A stretch of 35,658 bases of DNA from Smithella sp. (GTDB lineage Bacteria; Desulfobacterota; Syntrophia; Syntrophales; Smithellaceae). The notes below the pieces were generated by a model that did not search any database, had not been told where the DNA came from, and was given only the letters and a program-made list of their open reading frames with translations. Shown piece after piece: positions 24,797 to 34,114 of the stretch (positions are counted from its first letter, which is position 1; each line of letters opens with the position of its first letter). Both the position numbers and the translations under genes were made by a program. Where the stretch lies: positions 2,929 to 38,586 of the forward strand of contig JAGOMJ010000021.1 of NCBI GenBank assembly GCA_017993615.1. Direction: 5' to 3'.

Positions 24797-25747
24797 ATGA
24801 GAAATTACGCCGATCAGGCTAATCTTCACGCCCGTATATATGCCATGAAAGGGCGGCTCCTCTCTCTGCAGGACTATGCCGTCATGGCCAGGGAACAACG
24901 GACGTTTGCACCAAAGTCATCAAGCGTTCAGGATCTGATTGATGCAAAAGAGAATCTTTTCAGGGAACAGATAGCACCTGTTATCGCACTGGTTGAAGCA
25001 TACGACAAATACACTCCAGTATTTCTTGCTTATCTCCGTCAATTCGAGACACACAACGCCAAGGTTCTTCTGGCAAAGGCAGCAGGAAAGGACATTCTGG
25101 AACAATGGTATGATATCAGTCCTTTTGCTTCCCTGGATAAAAGTCTGTTGAACAAGAATCTATCCATGGATGATGTCACGTCACTTCTTACCAATACTTA
25201 TCTTGGAGCCGATTTCAAGCCCTCTTCCAGTTACCGGCGAATGCAGATGAATTTAGATATCAGTTCCGCGAGAAATATCTATAACGCTTCATCTTTAATT
25301 TCCGACCAGGCCAGAAAAGAATTTCAGGAAATGATCCTGAGAAGAATTGCGGTACAAATGGTGATCCGGTCATACAGGCTTCGCGTTTACTATCACTGGA
25401 GCGAGAAGGACACCCGGCTTTATTTGGAAAAAATAAACAATCGCTTAAACATCCATGCGGAATCTCAAATCCATTCAATAGACGAGGATTTAAATCAGCA
25501 TATTGAAACGTTGCGCAAAAGCAGCGGGCAGGAACCATCTGTCATTGATATCGAACAGCATCTTGAGCAGATTTATTACCTATGGCTTTCATCAATTTTT
25601 TATCGAGACTTTCACTCGATTTACGGTGTTATTGCTTATCTAGGGTTACTCCTCATTCAGATAAAAAACCTGTTTCGTATTATCGACGGCCGGCGTTTCG
25701 GTTTTTCAGCCGATGCGATACTCAGTAAAATAATATGTAAAGAATAA
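24797..25747 (+). CDS. ntpC: V-type ATPase subunit C (AC39/d-like)
   Basis: A 316-residue soluble subunit that couples the central stalk to the membrane ring. The N-terminus ANLHARIYAMKGRLLSLQDY, an ETHNAKVLLAKAAGK block and the C-terminal FHSIYGVIAYLGLLLIQIKNLFRIIDG fit the AC39 family, whose three repeated helical bundles end with a conserved I-A-Y...E/Q-I-x-N-L pattern. ATG at 24797 has GGAGG nine bases upstream; GTG at 24791 is too close to it. Subunit C normally follows E in these operons; here it precedes I. Confidence 0.85.
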   Translation: MRNYADQANLHARIYAMKGRLLSLQDYAVMAREQRTFAPKSSSVQDLIDAKENLFREQIAPVIALVEAYDKYTPVFLAYLRQFETHNAKVLLAKAAGKDILEQWYDISPFASLDKSLLNKNLSMDDVTSLLTNTYLGADFKPSSSYRRMQMNLDISSARNIYNASSLISDQARKEFQEMILRRIAVQMVIRSYRLRVYYHWSEKDTRLYLEKINNRLNIHAESQIHSIDEDLNQHIETLRKSSGQEPSVIDIEQHLEQIYYLWLSSIFYRDFHSIYGVIAYLGLLLIQIKNLFRIIDGRRFGFSADAILSKIICKE

Positions 25748-25755
25748 TTAAAAAA

Positions 25756-27642
25756 ATGTTTTTAAAATCTGACATACGTCACATTACGATCGCTTTGGAA
25801 AAAGCCTATTATTCGGACGTATACCTTGCATTGGGTCAGGCAGGTATCATTCATCTGGCGCGTTTTTCAGAGAAGGATTCCGGAACGGACAGCGGACTTC
25901 AGAAAGAAGAGGCATTAACCAGAGAAATTATTTCGAACACAGAATACGCGTTGAATGCACTGATGATTGCCCCGGAAGAATCCGAGATATTTATGCCGGC
26001 TGTCGATAAGAGCGGCGATTTGATTTTTGTTTCCCGGATAAAAAAAACCATTGAACAAGCCGTGCGACTCAGGGCAAAGATCAGGGAAAAGGAAAACATT
26101 ATCATTCGACAGATGGGGTACGCTGAAGCATTGAGTAAGATGGCTATCGATCCTGTCGCGATAAAAAAGGCGAGGCTTGTTAAAATCCTTTTCGGCACGG
26201 TGGAAAATATGACGGATGATGTTCCACCGAACAGTCGTTTCATGTTAAACAAAATTAACAATTACGTTCTCGGTATTTGCTTGCCTGATGATTATCCGGC
26301 TCTCTTTCGTTTTTTAAAAAACTATGGATTTATAGATTTATCAGATGATGTAACTCCTGTTTCTTTGGAAAGTTTAAAAAAGCGGCGGGAAGGTCTGAAA
26401 CGGCGCCGCGACATGATGGATGCATATCTTGATCGACTGAAGACAGAACAAGGCCGCCGGCTTCAGAATCTGAATAAATCCTACCATCACTACGAGGAAA
26501 TACTCAAGGCGATGCGGATGTCGCTATTTTCAGCGAAGGCATTGTTTATTACGGGTTGGATAGACATCCGAAACAAGCAGCGGCTTTTGAAGATTCTGGA
26601 AAAGATTTGCGGCAATAGATTTATTTTCTCTGAGCGTAAAGATCCGGATGCCCCTGTTCATCTGCGGAACATGAAACTTTTTAAGCCGTTCGAGCTGATC
26701 GTGAAAACAATGGGTATTCCGTCTAATAGAGAAATTGATCCGACACCGCTTACCGCAATCACTTTTGTGCTCATGTTTGGTCTGATGTTTGGTGATCTGG
26801 GTCAGGGATTGGTGCTCCTGCTTTGCGGGATAATGCTGAAAAAGTATGGCCAAAAAAAAATAAAGGAAAATCTGAAACAAGCCGGCGGCATTCTGGTCGC
26901 TTGTGGATTTTCCGCCGCCATTTGTGGTTTAATTTATGGCAGCGTTTTTTCCAGCGAACACCTGCTTCCAGCCCTTTGGTTTCACCCGACTGCAAACATT
27001 ATGACACTGTTTGCCGCAACGATTCTCATAGGCATTTTGTTTATCATGACCGGTCTTCTTGTGAACATCATCAATAATATCCTGAACGCGGATTACACGG
27101 AAGCCCTTCTGGATAAGCGGGGACTGGTGATTCTGGTAATTTATGCCGCTACTGTCCTTTTTGCGTTCAATTATCAAAGGTCCGGTCAGGTTCCTGCAAT
27201 ATGGGAGATCAGCGCTTTTATAATGCTGCCCCTGACATTGTTTGCACTCAGAGGCGTCATTGGCCCGGCATTTTTTCATCAAGAGAGCCCGCACAGTGCT
27301 TCAGAATATATCATAGAAACCGTCATGGAAATTGTGGAAACCGGGCTGAGTCTGTTTGCCAACACGATATCATTTATCAGAGTCGGTGCTTTTGCTCTTT
27401 CACATGCGGGGTTGAGTATCGTGACCTACACGCTTGCCGGAATTGCCGACCCCGGTTTGCAATCAGCGGGTGCGATCTTAATCATCATTACCGGTAATAT
27501 TTTTATCATCGGTTTTGAAGGTTTAATTTGCGGCATTCAATCCATGCGTCTTGAATATTATGAATTCTTCAGCAAATTTTTCCAGGGAGATGGAGTCGTC
27601 TTTTCTCCATTTACCTTAAAGGCACAAGCATCGGAGGTGTAA
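25756..27642 (+). CDS. ntpI: V-type ATPase subunit I (a-subunit homologue)
   Basis: A 628-residue stator subunit. The N-terminal half (to about 330) is cytoplasmic, with coiled coils that contact the peripheral stalks. The C-terminal half has about seven or eight membrane helices starting at PLTAITFVLMFGLMFGDLGQG. Arg542 in NTISFIRVGAFALSHAGLS matches the essential arginine of the ion channel in the same motif of yeast Vph1 (YLRLWALSLAHAQLS). The protein ends with RLEYYEFFSKFFQGDGVVFSPF, also typical. No clear ribosome site precedes it, so translation may depend on the upstream gene nine bases before. Confidence 0.94.
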   Translation: MFLKSDIRHITIALEKAYYSDVYLALGQAGIIHLARFSEKDSGTDSGLQKEEALTREIISNTEYALNALMIAPEESEIFMPAVDKSGDLIFVSRIKKTIEQAVRLRAKIREKENIIIRQMGYAEALSKMAIDPVAIKKARLVKILFGTVENMTDDVPPNSRFMLNKINNYVLGICLPDDYPALFRFLKNYGFIDLSDDVTPVSLESLKKRREGLKRRRDMMDAYLDRLKTEQGRRLQNLNKSYHHYEEILKAMRMSLFSAKALFITGWIDIRNKQRLLKILEKICGNRFIFSERKDPDAPVHLRNMKLFKPFELIVKTMGIPSNREIDPTPLTAITFVLMFGLMFGDLGQGLVLLLCGIMLKKYGQKKIKENLKQAGGILVACGFSAAICGLIYGSVFSSEHLLPALWFHPTANIMTLFAATILIGILFIMTGLLVNIINNILNADYTEALLDKRGLVILVIYAATVLFAFNYQRSGQVPAIWEISAFIMLPLTLFALRGVIGPAFFHQESPHSASEYIIETVMEIVETGLSLFANTISFIRVGAFALSHAGLSIVTYTLAGIADPGLQSAGAILIIITGNIFIIGFEGLICGIQSMRLEYYEFFSKFFQGDGVVFSPFTLKAQASEV

Positions 27643-27643
27643 G

Positions 27644-27979
27644 ATGATCAAGAATAAATTGTTCAAGCATTTTGTGTTTGCAGTCTTCACCGGTTTCATT
27701 TGGTTCGCATTGTTGCCCACCGTCATTAATGCAGCCGAGAATGTTCAGGTTAACTCCGGAGCAAACTGGATGGGTTTGGCTTACATCGGTGCGGGGCTGG
27801 CTGTGGGGTTGGCCTGTATCGCCAGCGGCTTTGCCGTAGCACGGATAGGGTCTGCCGCCATTGGCGCAGTGAGTGAAAAGCCGGAACTCATGGGAAGAAC
27901 GCTCGTTTTTCTCGGGCTGGCGGAAGGCATTGCGATTTACGGTTTGATTATTGCGATCATGATTTTAAATAAACTGTAA
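27644..27979 (+). CDS. ntpK: V-type ATPase subunit K (rotor ring c-subunit, single hairpin)
   Basis: A 111-residue membrane protein. A signal-peptide-like N-terminus (to about Ala30) precedes one helical hairpin, so this is a two-helix c-subunit, not the doubled four-helix form of Enterococcus. The ion-binding glutamate is Glu94 in GLAEGIAIYG. Residues that bind sodium in the Enterococcus ring are missing: the Gln110 equivalent is Val65, and Gly follows Glu94 instead of Thr. Proton coupling is therefore more likely. GGAGG six bases upstream, one base after the subunit I stop, should give strong translation, as a ring subunit needs. Confidence 0.93.
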   Translation: MIKNKLFKHFVFAVFTGFIWFALLPTVINAAENVQVNSGANWMGLAYIGAGLAVGLACIASGFAVARIGSAAIGAVSEKPELMGRTLVFLGLAEGIAIYGLIIAIMILNKL

Positions 27980-28029
27980 TTACATTTTCAAATCAGGATG
28001 ATACCGCGGCGGCAGTGAAACTTAAATTA

Positions 28030-28170
28030 CGGAAACGAAGTGAACCGAAATTAAATGGTTGAACTGTCCCGCTTCAGCGGGGCAAGGAGGAGGCTCCGCA
28101 GGCGTATTGCTAACCCAGTGACCTTTAGGTTATACGTCGAGGAAGCCGACGACGCCAACAAAGGTAGCGC
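28030..28170 (+). ncRNA. Structured intercistronic RNA of unknown class
   Basis: The K-F gap (27980-28191) is far longer than any other in the operon and folds well. An eight-pair hairpin at 28065-28084 (core CCCGC-ttca-GCGGG) is followed by GGAG-gagg-CTCC (28086-28097). Then comes a three-way junction closed by GGCGT (28101-28105) with ACGCC (28152-28156). Its arms are AACC/GGTT (28112-28115 with 28128-28131) and CGTCG-aggaagc-CGACG (28135-28151). GGCGTAT can instead pair with ATACGTC (28132-28138), so two folds compete. The GGAAGC loop and overall order recall domain I of group II introns, but no domain V or reverse transcriptase is present. Confidence 0.45.
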
Positions 28171-28191
28171 TTGACTTGGAAAGGGAATGTC

Positions 28192-28497
28192 ATGGAAAAG
28201 ATATACATCATCGGAGACATGCATACGGTCAGCGCGTTTCGCCTTGCCGGGGTGGAAGGGATGGTCTCAACGGCAGACAGTGCATCGGTGCGACTCGAAG
28301 AAATTATAAAAAAAAGAGATGCCGGTATCGTCTTGATGACGAATGACCTTGCTGCAGCATTACAGGAGCGTATCAGAGAGATTAACCTCAATAGGCAGAA
28401 CCCTGTGGTGATAGAAATTCCGGGCATGGATGATATCGGGGGGCTGCGTATGTCGGCAATGAATTATATTTCCGAGGCTCTCGGTATTCGTTTGTAA
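28192..28497 (+). CDS. ntpG: V-type ATPase subunit F (central stalk)
   Basis: A 101-residue central-stalk subunit. The N-terminal IYIIGDMHTVSAFRLAGVEG is the family's Rossmann-like first strand and glycine loop. AGIVLMTNDLAAAL and VVIEIPGMDD follow as expected. It binds subunit D and can regulate ATP hydrolysis. The frame opens seven codons earlier at TTG (28171), but AAGGGA seven bases before ATG 28192 is convincing. It directly follows the structured RNA, so that RNA may affect its translation. Confidence 0.9.
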   Translation: MEKIYIIGDMHTVSAFRLAGVEGMVSTADSASVRLEEIIKKRDAGIVLMTNDLAAALQERIREINLNRQNPVVIEIPGMDDIGGLRMSAMNYISEALGIRL

Positions 28498-28506
28498 GGA
28501 TAGAGC

Positions 28507-29112
28507 ATGGACAATACAACATTGGAAAATTCTATCCGTGAAGAAGCCTCTCGCGCAATAACCGCCATCAGGGAAAAAGAGGCTCTGGAGATGAGGCAGA
28601 TGGATGAGGTCTTTTCGATGGAGATGGAGGACTTCCGGAGGCAGGCTGAAGCGGAAACAGAAAGTCACATCCGGCAGGAAATTTCTAAACTGGAAAATAA
28701 AGCGCTTCTCGAGCGAAAAAAGATGAAGCTTCAGAATGCAGAGCAATTTATCAATCGCATTGTCGATGAGGTCATGAAAAACATTCGTAACGATCGCCTT
28801 TACAAACAATTTCTTCTGGAAGCAATCCGCGATGGCGTAAAAATATCGGGTGCTGATGTAGATATAAAACTCAGCAACGAGGATATTTTCCTGAAGAAAG
28901 ATATCGTCGCAGCCATCGCGGCTATGGACGGAAGAAAGAAAGTTTCCATCACGGAAGATTCGAAAGTCCAATGGGGCGGATGTCTCATCCGGGATAAGGA
29001 AACAGGTCGTATTTTTAATCATACGCTGGAAAGAATCTATTTCAGAAAATCTCTGCTGATCAGGCAGCAAGTCATGAGTTTACTGATGCGGAAAGCGGAA
29101 GGAAATCAATGA
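28507..29112 (+). CDS. ntpE: V-type ATPase peripheral stalk subunit E
   Basis: A 201-residue subunit. Residues about 5-90 form a long charged helix rich in Glu, Arg and Ala (the stalk that pairs with subunit G/H). The C-terminal globular domain includes SKVQWGGCLIRDKETGRIFNHTLERI, where the family has the conserved G-G-x-x-x-x and N-x-T-x-x-x-R pattern. The RBS AAGGA is close to the ATG. It lies 9 bp after subunit F and 25 bp before subunit A. Confidence 0.88.
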   Translation: MDNTTLENSIREEASRAITAIREKEALEMRQMDEVFSMEMEDFRRQAEAETESHIRQEISKLENKALLERKKMKLQNAEQFINRIVDEVMKNIRNDRLYKQFLLEAIRDGVKISGADVDIKLSNEDIFLKKDIVAAIAAMDGRKKVSITEDSKVQWGGCLIRDKETGRIFNHTLERIYFRKSLLIRQQVMSLLMRKAEGNQ

Positions 29113-29137
29113 CGCAGTTAACTTTTAAGGAGCGTAT

Positions 29138-30901
29138 GTGGACGAAATATTAAAAGGAAATGTGATTTCGGTGAATGGGCCTATTGTCAAGGTTGTCGGG
29201 CTGACCGGAATAAAAATGTTCGACATTGCCGAAGTGGGACAGGAACGACTGATCGGAGAAGTCATCAGGCTTGCCGGAGAAATCACGATAGTCCAGGTGT
29301 ATGAGGATAACACAGGCTTGAAGCCGGGTGACGACGTCATTTCATACGGACGTCCTCTTTCTGTGCTCCTGGGGCCGGGACTGATAGCCAATATTTACGA
29401 TGGTATTCAACGGCCTCTCGTCGGTATTTCCGAGGTATGCGGAAGCTATATTAAAAAAGGCATTAAACTTCCGCCCCTCGATGTCAATAAAAAATGGGAC
29501 TTCCAGCCACTGGTCAAAACCGGTGAGGATATAAACGAGGGGACTCTGGTTGGAGAGATTAAAGAAAGCCCGCTTGTTGTACATCGGGTGCTTGTTCCGC
29601 CGGGCATTGCAGGGAGATTGACCGCTATCGTGAATGCCGGGTCTTACACGATAGAAGACGATATCTTTGAAATTGATACAGGTTCCGGCAAGTACAACGG
29701 GAAACTTGCCGCTCATTGGCCGGTGCGCAAGCCCCGTCCCAGCCGAAACAGAAAAAAACCTTTTATGCCGTTAATTACAGGCCAGAGAATTATCGATACG
29801 TTTTTCCCCATTGCCAAAGGAGGAACGGCAGCCATTCCCGGCGGCTTTGGCACGGGAAAAACCATGACACAGCATGCTCTGGCAAAATGGTGTAACGCCG
29901 ATATTATCGTTTATATCGGCTGTGGCGAACGCGGCAATGAGATGACAGATGTTCTCACAGACTTCCCGAAACTTATTGATGAACGCAACGGCCGGCCTCT
30001 GATCGAACGAACCGTGATGATTGCTAATACATCCAACATGCCGGTTCCCGCCCGCGAAGTAAGCATCTATACCGGCGTGACGATTGCGGAGTACTACCGC
30101 GATATGGGCTACAGCGTGGCGGTCATGGCCGATTCCACATCACGCTGGGCGGAAGCGCTGCGGGAACTTTCCAGCAGGTTGGGCGATATGCCGGCCGAAG
30201 AAGGATTCCCGCCTTATCTGGGGACACGGTTGGCCGAATTCTACGAAAGGGCCGGTCTTGTGGAAACGCTGAGCGGCAGTAACGGCGACATTACCATCAT
30301 CGGAGCGGTTTCTCCTCCGGGCGGAGATTTTTCGGAACCGGTCACGCAACACACATCAAGATTTGTGAGATGCTTCTGGGCGCTTGATAAAATTTTAGCC
30401 GACGCCAGGCATTACCCGTCGATTAGCTGGATCGACAGTTATACGGAATACCTTGTCGATATTGAAGATTGGTGGAAAAATCTCGACAGCGAATGGCTGA
30501 CAACCAGAAATGAGGTCATGAATATTCTTTTGGAAGACCATCGTTTGGAGCAGGTCGTGAAGCTTGTCGGCAGTGACGCATTGCCGCCTTCTGAACAGTA
30601 TATTCTCTTCTGCGCCGAAATGATCAAGAATGCCTTCCTGCAGCAGAATTCTTTCGATTCGCAGGACAAGTTCTGCAGTCCGGAAAAGCAACTCAAACTT
30701 TTAAAGTGCCTTTTGGTCCTCTACCAAAAAGGCATGACGCTGATTCAAGAAGGTGTGTCCGTCAAAGATATCAGTCAATCGGACGTTGTTTCGGAAATGG
30801 TACGGCTTAAGTCGGCAGTTCCCAATAAAGAACTTGTTGAGATTGACGATTACTTGAAAAGACTGGAACAGGAATTGATGTCGATAAAATCGTCATCGTG
30901 A
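29138..30901 (+). CDS. ntpA: V-type ATPase catalytic subunit A
   Basis: A 587-residue catalytic subunit, standard length for V/A-type enzymes. The beta-barrel domain and the A-specific insert (about 115-190, with VPPGIAGRL) are present. The P-loop is GGFGTGKT at 235-242, followed by GCGERGNEM (catalytic Glu in GER) and [18 protein letters not shown]. It hydrolyses or makes ATP at three sites with subunit B. The start is a GTG with AAGGAG upstream; the overlapping ATG two bases earlier is out of frame. It is followed by subunit B after 10 bp. Confidence 0.97.
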   Translation: MDEILKGNVISVNGPIVKVVGLTGIKMFDIAEVGQERLIGEVIRLAGEITIVQVYEDNTGLKPGDDVISYGRPLSVLLGPGLIANIYDGIQRPLVGISEVCGSYIKKGIKLPPLDVNKKWDFQPLVKTGEDINEGTLVGEIKESPLVVHRVLVPPGIAGRLTAIVNAGSYTIEDDIFEIDTGSGKYNGKLAAHWPVRKPRPSRNRKKPFMPLITGQRIIDTFFPIAKGGTAAIPGGFGTGKTMTQHALAKWCNADIIVYIGCGERGNEMTDVLTDFPKLIDERNGRPLIERTVMIANTSNMPVPAREVSIYTGVTIAEYYRDMGYSVAVMADSTSRWAEALRELSSRLGDMPAEEGFPPYLGTRLAEFYERAGLVETLSGSNGDITIIGAVSPPGGDFSEPVTQHTSRFVRCFWALDKILADARHYPSISWIDSYTEYLVDIEDWWKNLDSEWLTTRNEVMNILLEDHRLEQVVKLVGSDALPPSEQYILFCAEMIKNAFLQQNSFDSQDKFCSPEKQLKLLKCLLVLYQKGMTLIQEGVSVKDISQSDVVSEMVRLKSAVPNKELVEIDDYLKRLEQELMSIKSSS

Positions 30902-30911
30902 GGATTGTAAA

Positions 30912-32303
30912 ATGACCATGGAAATTGAATATACAAACCTCTCCGGAATTTCCGGGCCCCTGATTTTCGTCGACGGAATCAAAGGCGTCGGATACGGCGA
31001 CATTGTAGAAATCCGCGATGCTTCAGGAGATTTACGTATCGGTCAGACGCTGGAGGTGGATGAACAGAGAGCCGTTGTTCAGGTCTTCGAGGGGACAAGC
31101 GGCCTTTCGGTGAAAGAAACAAGAGTCACCTTTGTGGGAAGGGCGTTGGAAATACCTGTTGATCGTGAAATGCTGGGCAGAGTTTTTGACGGCCTGGGCA
31201 GACCTGTTGATGGCGCTCCGCAGGTCATCACAGACAGGATGATGAATGTCAACGGTCTGCCGATTAATCCCTGGAGTAGAGAATATCCCAGAGATTTCAT
31301 ACAAACCGGGATATCGGCGATTGACGGCATGAACACGCTGATCCGCGGCCAGAAACTCCCGATTTTCTCGGGAAGCGGTATGCCGCACAATCGTATTGCC
31401 GCCCAGATAGCCAGGCAGGCAAGAATTCTGACTGCAGAAGAGGAGTTCACCGTTATCTTTGCTGCGATGGGAGTCAAATTCGACGTAGCCAGATTCTTCA
31501 TCGATTCCCTCGAAGAGTCAGGAGTTCTCACGCATTCCGCAATATTCCTGAGTCTTGCCGACTCACCATCCATCGAACGGCTCGTAACGCCTCGTTCAGC
31601 GCTAACGCTTGCTGAGTATTTGGCCTTCGAAGAAGGGATGCATGTACTGGTGATTTTAACGGATATGACAAACTACTGCGAAGCCTTGAGGGAACTCTCC
31701 AGTTCGCGTGGTGAGATTCCGTCACGAAAAGGTTATCCCGGCTATCTTTACAGCGATTTGGCTTCAGTCTATGAACGTGCCGGTCGACTCAAAGGCGGTA
31801 AAGGCTCCATTACCCAGATGCCGATTCTGACCATGCCCAGCGACGACATTTCCCATCCTGTTCCGGATCTGACAGGGTATATCACCGAAGGTCAGATTGT
31901 GCTGGAAAGAGAGCTGTTTAATAAAGGAATCTATCCGCCGATTGCCGGCCTCCCTTCCCTTTCCCGGCTGATGAAAGACGGTATCGGTGAAGGTCGAACA
32001 CGCAAGGACCATGGCCAGGTTGCCGCGCAGCTCTTTGCCTCGTATGCTAAAGTCAAACGCATAAGAGCGTTGGCGGCCATCGTGGGAGAGGAGGAACTTT
32101 CCGATCTGGACAAAATTTACTTGAAATTCGGAACCGCTTTTGAGGAGGCTTTTTTGCGTCAGGCTTATCATGAGAATCGTTCCATTGAACAGACCCTGGA
32201 AATTGGTTGGAAGATGCTTTCTCTGCTTCCCCGTGATGAATTGTATCGCATTGCTAGAGAGGATATCCAGCGATACTATATGTCTGAGACGGAGAAAACG
32301 TAA
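30912..32303 (+). CDS. ntpB: V-type ATPase regulatory subunit B
   Basis: A 463-residue non-catalytic nucleotide-binding subunit. It opens with [18 protein letters not shown], carries [45 protein letters not shown] (the P-loop position without GKT, as expected for B) and the arginine-finger region [34 protein letters not shown] lies ten bases upstream of the ATG. Its stop overlaps the subunit D start in TAATG, which couples translation. Confidence 0.97.
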   Translation: MTMEIEYTNLSGISGPLIFVDGIKGVGYGDIVEIRDASGDLRIGQTLEVDEQRAVVQVFEGTSGLSVKETRVTFVGRALEIPVDREMLGRVFDGLGRPVDGAPQVITDRMMNVNGLPINPWSREYPRDFIQTGISAIDGMNTLIRGQKLPIFSGSGMPHNRIAAQIARQARILTAEEEFTVIFAAMGVKFDVARFFIDSLEESGVLTHSAIFLSLADSPSIERLVTPRSALTLAEYLAFEEGMHVLVILTDMTNYCEALRELSSSRGEIPSRKGYPGYLYSDLASVYERAGRLKGGKGSITQMPILTMPSDDISHPVPDLTGYITEGQIVLERELFNKGIYPPIAGLPSLSRLMKDGIGEGRTRKDHGQVAAQLFASYAKVKRIRALAAIVGEEELSDLDKIYLKFGTAFEEAFLRQAYHENRSIEQTLEIGWKMLSLLPRDELYRIAREDIQRYYMSETEKT

Positions 32304-32923
32304 TGCCGAAAATAGAATTACCCCCGACAAAATCATCGCTGCGAAAACTCAAGGAAGATCTGGCTTTCGCTTACGAAGGCTATGATCTGCTTAATCAGAA
32401 ACGGGAAATTCTGGCTATTGAAATCGTTCGGAAGATTGATGTCATCCGGAAAATTGAAGCCGAATTTCAGGATATTGTAAATCGTTTATATTTGGCTTAT
32501 CGACAGGCTGCCGTCGATATGGGTTCCGAAGCTGTTACATTACAAAGTTGTTCCGAAATGAGAAGCTATTATCTTCATATGAATTTAACAAAACTGATGG
32601 GACTGAAACTGTTAAATTTCACTCTTGATCTCAAGAACAATCTTCCCGCTTTTACTTTGCCGCCAACAACATCTGCTTATGATAACGCAAAAGAACAATC
32701 TCGGAAAGCTCTTCACATCGTGGTGCAATACGCGACAATAATGAAATCCGTCATCATGCTTTCAAGAGAACTGAAAAAAGTGCAACGGCGGGTGAACGCT
32801 CTGGAGAAGATCTTTATTCCACAACATGAGGAGGCTAAAAAATACATCACCGACAGGATTGAGGAAATGGAACGCGAGGAAATATTCGTGAAAAAACTTA
32901 TTCGACAGCGCCAACAACGCTAA
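32303..32923 (+). CDS. ntpD: V-type ATPase subunit D (central rotor shaft)
   Basis: A 206-residue helical subunit. The N-terminal PTKSSLRKLKEDLAFAYEGYDLLNQKREIL is the family signature, and the C-terminal helix RRVNALEKIFIPQHEEAKKYI with the downstream charged end matches the second half of the coiled-coil shaft. It rotates inside the A3B3 ring together with subunit F. It is the last structural ATPase gene; the next gene begins 38 bp later with its own ribosome site. Confidence 0.94.
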   Translation: MPKIELPPTKSSLRKLKEDLAFAYEGYDLLNQKREILAIEIVRKIDVIRKIEAEFQDIVNRLYLAYRQAAVDMGSEAVTLQSCSEMRSYYLHMNLTKLMGLKLLNFTLDLKNNLPAFTLPPTTSAYDNAKEQSRKALHIVVQYATIMKSVIMLSRELKKVQRRVNALEKIFIPQHEEAKKYITDRIEEMEREEIFVKKLIRQRQQR

Positions 32924-32961
32924 ATCAATTCCTTCAGTCCGCTAATAAAAGGAGATGAACT

Positions 32962-33486
32962 ATGAAATCGAAATCAGATGTTTTGAAATATTTGGAGCTG
33001 GCAGAAAGACAAGCCCGGGACAAGAAAAAGAAATCAAACATGAAAACATACGCCTATAAATATCTGGAACTGGCTGAAAAACACGCGGAGAAGATTGCCG
33101 CAAGATGGGTAAAGGACGTTAGAAACAACACCCGAACGCAGACTTATAAAAAGCTGAATGAAAAGCAATTAGTCGATCAGTGTACAGAGTTTTATCAGCA
33201 ATTCAGTAAGATGTTCATTTATGAAAAAATTACGGATGACGTGACGAAGTATTTTCAGAAATACGCACTGGAATGTTATGCTCTTGACATTCCCGCGAAA
33301 GAAGCTATTTACGCGCTGATATTGATGCGACGGAATATCTGGCTATACGCGGAATTTCAAATGATCTTCAACTCAGCTATTGCCAAGCAGGAATCCCTGG
33401 ATACCCTCAACCGAACTATCCTGCTGTTTGATTACGCGGTGTATGAGGTCACCAGGGAATACCTGGAATTGATGAAAACTACTTAG
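32962..33486 (+). CDS. RsbRD_N-like helical protein at the end of the ATPase operon
   Basis: A 174-residue soluble, all-helical protein. The core from about residue 38 (AEKHAEKIAARWVKDVRNNTRTQTYKKLNEKQLVDQCTEFYQQF) resembles the RsbRD N-terminal sensory domain found at the front of stress regulators and kinases, here with no output domain. YLELAE occurs twice near the N-terminus (about 10-15 and 34-39), a short duplication. It is not a known ATPase subunit, but it follows subunit D by 38 bp on the same strand with AAGGAG, so it is probably co-transcribed. A regulatory or adaptor role is inference. Confidence 0.65.
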   Translation: MKSKSDVLKYLELAERQARDKKKKSNMKTYAYKYLELAEKHAEKIAARWVKDVRNNTRTQTYKKLNEKQLVDQCTEFYQQFSKMFIYEKITDDVTKYFQKYALECYALDIPAKEAIYALILMRRNIWLYAEFQMIFNSAIAKQESLDTLNRTILLFDYAVYEVTREYLELMKTT

Positions 33487-33742
33487 CGGTCGAAATTCAT
33501 TATTGCTGACGGTGAATCATGCCATCGATTAGGCACGGGTGCATGAGGTGCTGGTTTATGCCTGGTGACTTCCGCAACCCTAGAAACGTTTTTTTGGCAG
33601 TGTCTCGAATCGTCATTGCTTTGCCATTAGAGAATCGGTGGCTAAGATTATGACAATATGTTCTGCTAGGAGAAGGCATTCTTACCGCAGTTTATCTGGC
33701 AGTAAAAAATTAATGATAAAATCGAACTAAGGCGCATAAGCT

Positions 33743-33773
33743 CAGTCGGGTCTTTTGGACTCGACTGTTTTTT
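33743..33773 (+). terminator. Terminator of the ATPase operon (first R palindrome)
   Basis: CAGTCGGGTC-TTTTG-GACTCGACTG (33743-33767, one G-T pair) followed by six T's is a good factor-independent terminator on the plus strand. It is the first hairpin of the 64-bp R element, so two further copies (34033-34063 and 34323-34353) exist and act antisense to hrpA. The 253 bp between 33487 and 33739 hold no recognised gene or structure. Confidence 0.65.
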
Positions 33774-33823
33774 AACGACAGCCAAGTCAAAAAGACTTGG
33801 CTGAACAAGGATTAAATAAATCA

Positions 33824-34114
33824 CTAATATTTTTCAATGTCTTCCATCAACTGATTCAATTTCTTCGGCGAGACGGGGTAGGGGGTTTTAAGCTCCTGAG
33901 CGAACAGAGAGACCTTGTATTCTTCTATCATCCAGAAGAATTCTTCAACCATTGTTTTCTTTTCATCCGGACAATCTATGGTAATGTTTTCTTTTAAAAG
34001 AATCATTTCTTTAAATCCGGTTCCTTTAGGCTCAGTCGGGTCTTTTGGACTCGACTGTTTTTTAACGACAGCCAAGTCAAAAAGACTTGGCTGAACAAGG
34101 ATTAAATAAATCAC
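33824..34114 (-). pseudogene. Duplicated C-terminal fragment of hrpA
   Basis: This 96-codon open frame repeats the last 89 codons of hrpA, from QPSLFDLAVV to the stop, at the same DNA sequence. It is preceded by seven new codons (GTG ATT TAT ...). Its GTG shares the last base of the hrpA stop codon (TAGTG at 34114), so re-initiation by terminating ribosomes is conceivable. There is no ribosome site of its own and no helicase domain, so it is best treated as a duplication remnant. Confidence 0.8.

Noticed and set aside
28030-28191. Complete group II intron
   Set aside because: No domain V, no reverse transcriptase and too short; at most a domain I remnant.
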